Source: Chondrus crispus
Taxonomy: Eukaryota > Rhodophyta > Florideophyceae > Gigartinales > Gigartinaceae
Direction: 5' to 3'
DNA: 64,000 bases
NCBI RefSeq assembly: GCF_000350225.1
Contig: NW_005179046.1
Location: 416,945-480,944 of the forward strand
Position numbers and translations under genes: made by a program. Shown here piece by piece: positions 63,452 through 64,000 of the stretch. Below the pieces are notes generated by a model. The model did not search any database and was not told the origin of the DNA. It saw only the letters and a program-made list of their open reading frames with translations. Within the stretch, counting starts at the first letter, position 1, and every line of letters begins with the position of its first letter.

Positions 63452-64000
63452 TTCGGAGTTGAGGTCCCTCCCCGTGCGTCCTCGACGACGCAGCGCATAT
63501 CGAGACACCAATTCTTCGGGAATGTGGGTGCGCGCTGTCCAAGTACGTTGGTCGTAGTCCGCCCACCTGATGAGGAACTCCGTTGTTCCGTCTTCCATCT
63601 CTCGATGCTTGAGTAACTTCTCAACGGCGTACTGTGTTCCCTCCCTGACCTTGTTGGCAAGGTCACGCGGGGTCGTCGTGCTCACCCGTGGCACGTCCAT
63701 CGGCGGGGGTGCGTACACGCAGCGGTGCGCGGAGACGCGCTCGGTGACGCCATCACGATCGATTGTGATAGTCCGACGATCGTTGGGGAGGACGCGATAC
63801 GGCCCCACGGCGGGTGAGGCGAGCTTGTTCGACGTCTTATCCCCATCGGTGGGGTTCAGGTAGACGAAGTTACCTGGCTCCAGACGTGTGTTGATCGTTC
63901 GAACGCGCTTATCGAAGTCGCGTTTGTAACGGGCTTGCGTGAGTCGCAAGCTCCCGTAGGCCTTCTGGATGGTCGCGTCCAGGGTCTTCAGGAACTCCGC
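63428..64000 (-). CDS. Pol C-terminus of element R, continues off the right edge
   Basis: Matches the end of A1 pol: RYKRDFDKRVRTINTRLEPG, LASPAVGPYRVLPNDRR, and a chromodomain (YAVEKLLKHREMED, FLIRWADYDQRTW). Ends NADVHS as in A1. Open to the window edge. Confidence 0.85.
   Translation of the reverse strand, partial: AEFLKTLDATIQKAYGSLRLTQARYKRDFDKRVRTINTRLEPGNFVYLNPTDGDKTSNKLASPAVGPYRVLPNDRRTITIDRDGVTERVSAHRCVYAPPPMDVPRVSTTTPRDLANKVREGTQYAVEKLLKHREMEDGTTEFLIRWADYDQRTWTARTHIPEELVSRYALRRRGRTGRDLNSEVNADVHS

Larger units (their letters stand above)
56039..64000 (-). mobile_element. Family A element R, 3' half, nested in the copia element
   Basis: On the minus strand from the right edge: pol C-terminus (63949-63428), first polypurine-tract repeat (63416-63451), an accessory region of 6.7 kb with an antisense ORF (59723-61231), a second polypurine-tract repeat (56662-56699), and 3' LTR (56661-56039). 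Same plan as A1. The left end interrupts copia gag-pol. Looks relatively recent; integrity of the rest cannot be judged. Confidence 0.85.

Overview
This is nuclear DNA from a eukaryote, and a red alga (florideophyte-like) is the best guess. The evidence is: single-exon or nearly intronless host genes, one gene with short GT-AG introns, eukaryote-type LTR and DNA transposons filling most of the window, and a tRNA-Asp gene with an 11-nt insertion outside the canonical intron site, a kind of oddity established for red algal tRNA genes. The species cannot be fixed from sequence alone.

Layout. 1-15369 is a stack of GC-rich Ty3/gypsy elements, here called family A. A1 runs on the minus strand (5' LTR 10483-11162, gag, one long chromodomain-bearing pol, then an accessory region with an antisense ORF that leaves the window on the left). 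It abuts A2 (11163-15369, plus strand), a remnant carrying a hairpin tandem array and a piece of a host threonine deaminase gene. A2's LTR cuts a Plavaka/Tnp2-type DNA transposase (15370-16459), which lies divergent from an RGG-repeat gene (17120-17950). 19.5-24 kb holds a MITE and broken host-like genes (cytochrome b5-like, FES1-like, NAD-isocitrate dehydrogenase). 24-26.8 kb is a second, decayed Plavaka-like transposase. 27.3-28.2 kb is a GC-rich Cys-rich gene relic. 28.4-32 kb is a decayed PiggyBac-like transposase that seems to contain a YqaJ/lambda-exonuclease-type nuclease domain.

33.4-47 kb is the host-gene island: tRNA-Asp, an AhpD-like protein, cysteinyl-tRNA synthetase, ornithine aminotransferase, a four-exon secreted kelch protein fused to a Hedgehog-type Hint domain, and a Spondin_N membrane protein. 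47.8-53.1 kb is a second, older Ty3/gypsy family (B) on the minus strand, interrupted by a family A LTR. It also carries an antisense ORF downstream of pol, here with papain-like protease features. 53.7-55 kb has low-complexity sequence and a zinc-finger ORF. 55.05-56.04 kb is the start of a Ty1/copia element, interrupted by another family A element (R, 56039 to the right edge).

Most notable: family A elements keep a variable cargo region between two copies of a short repeat holding the polypurine tract. Cargo includes an antisense gene (A1, R) or a captured host gene fragment plus hairpin repeats (A2). All four family A insertions seen lie inside other mobile elements.
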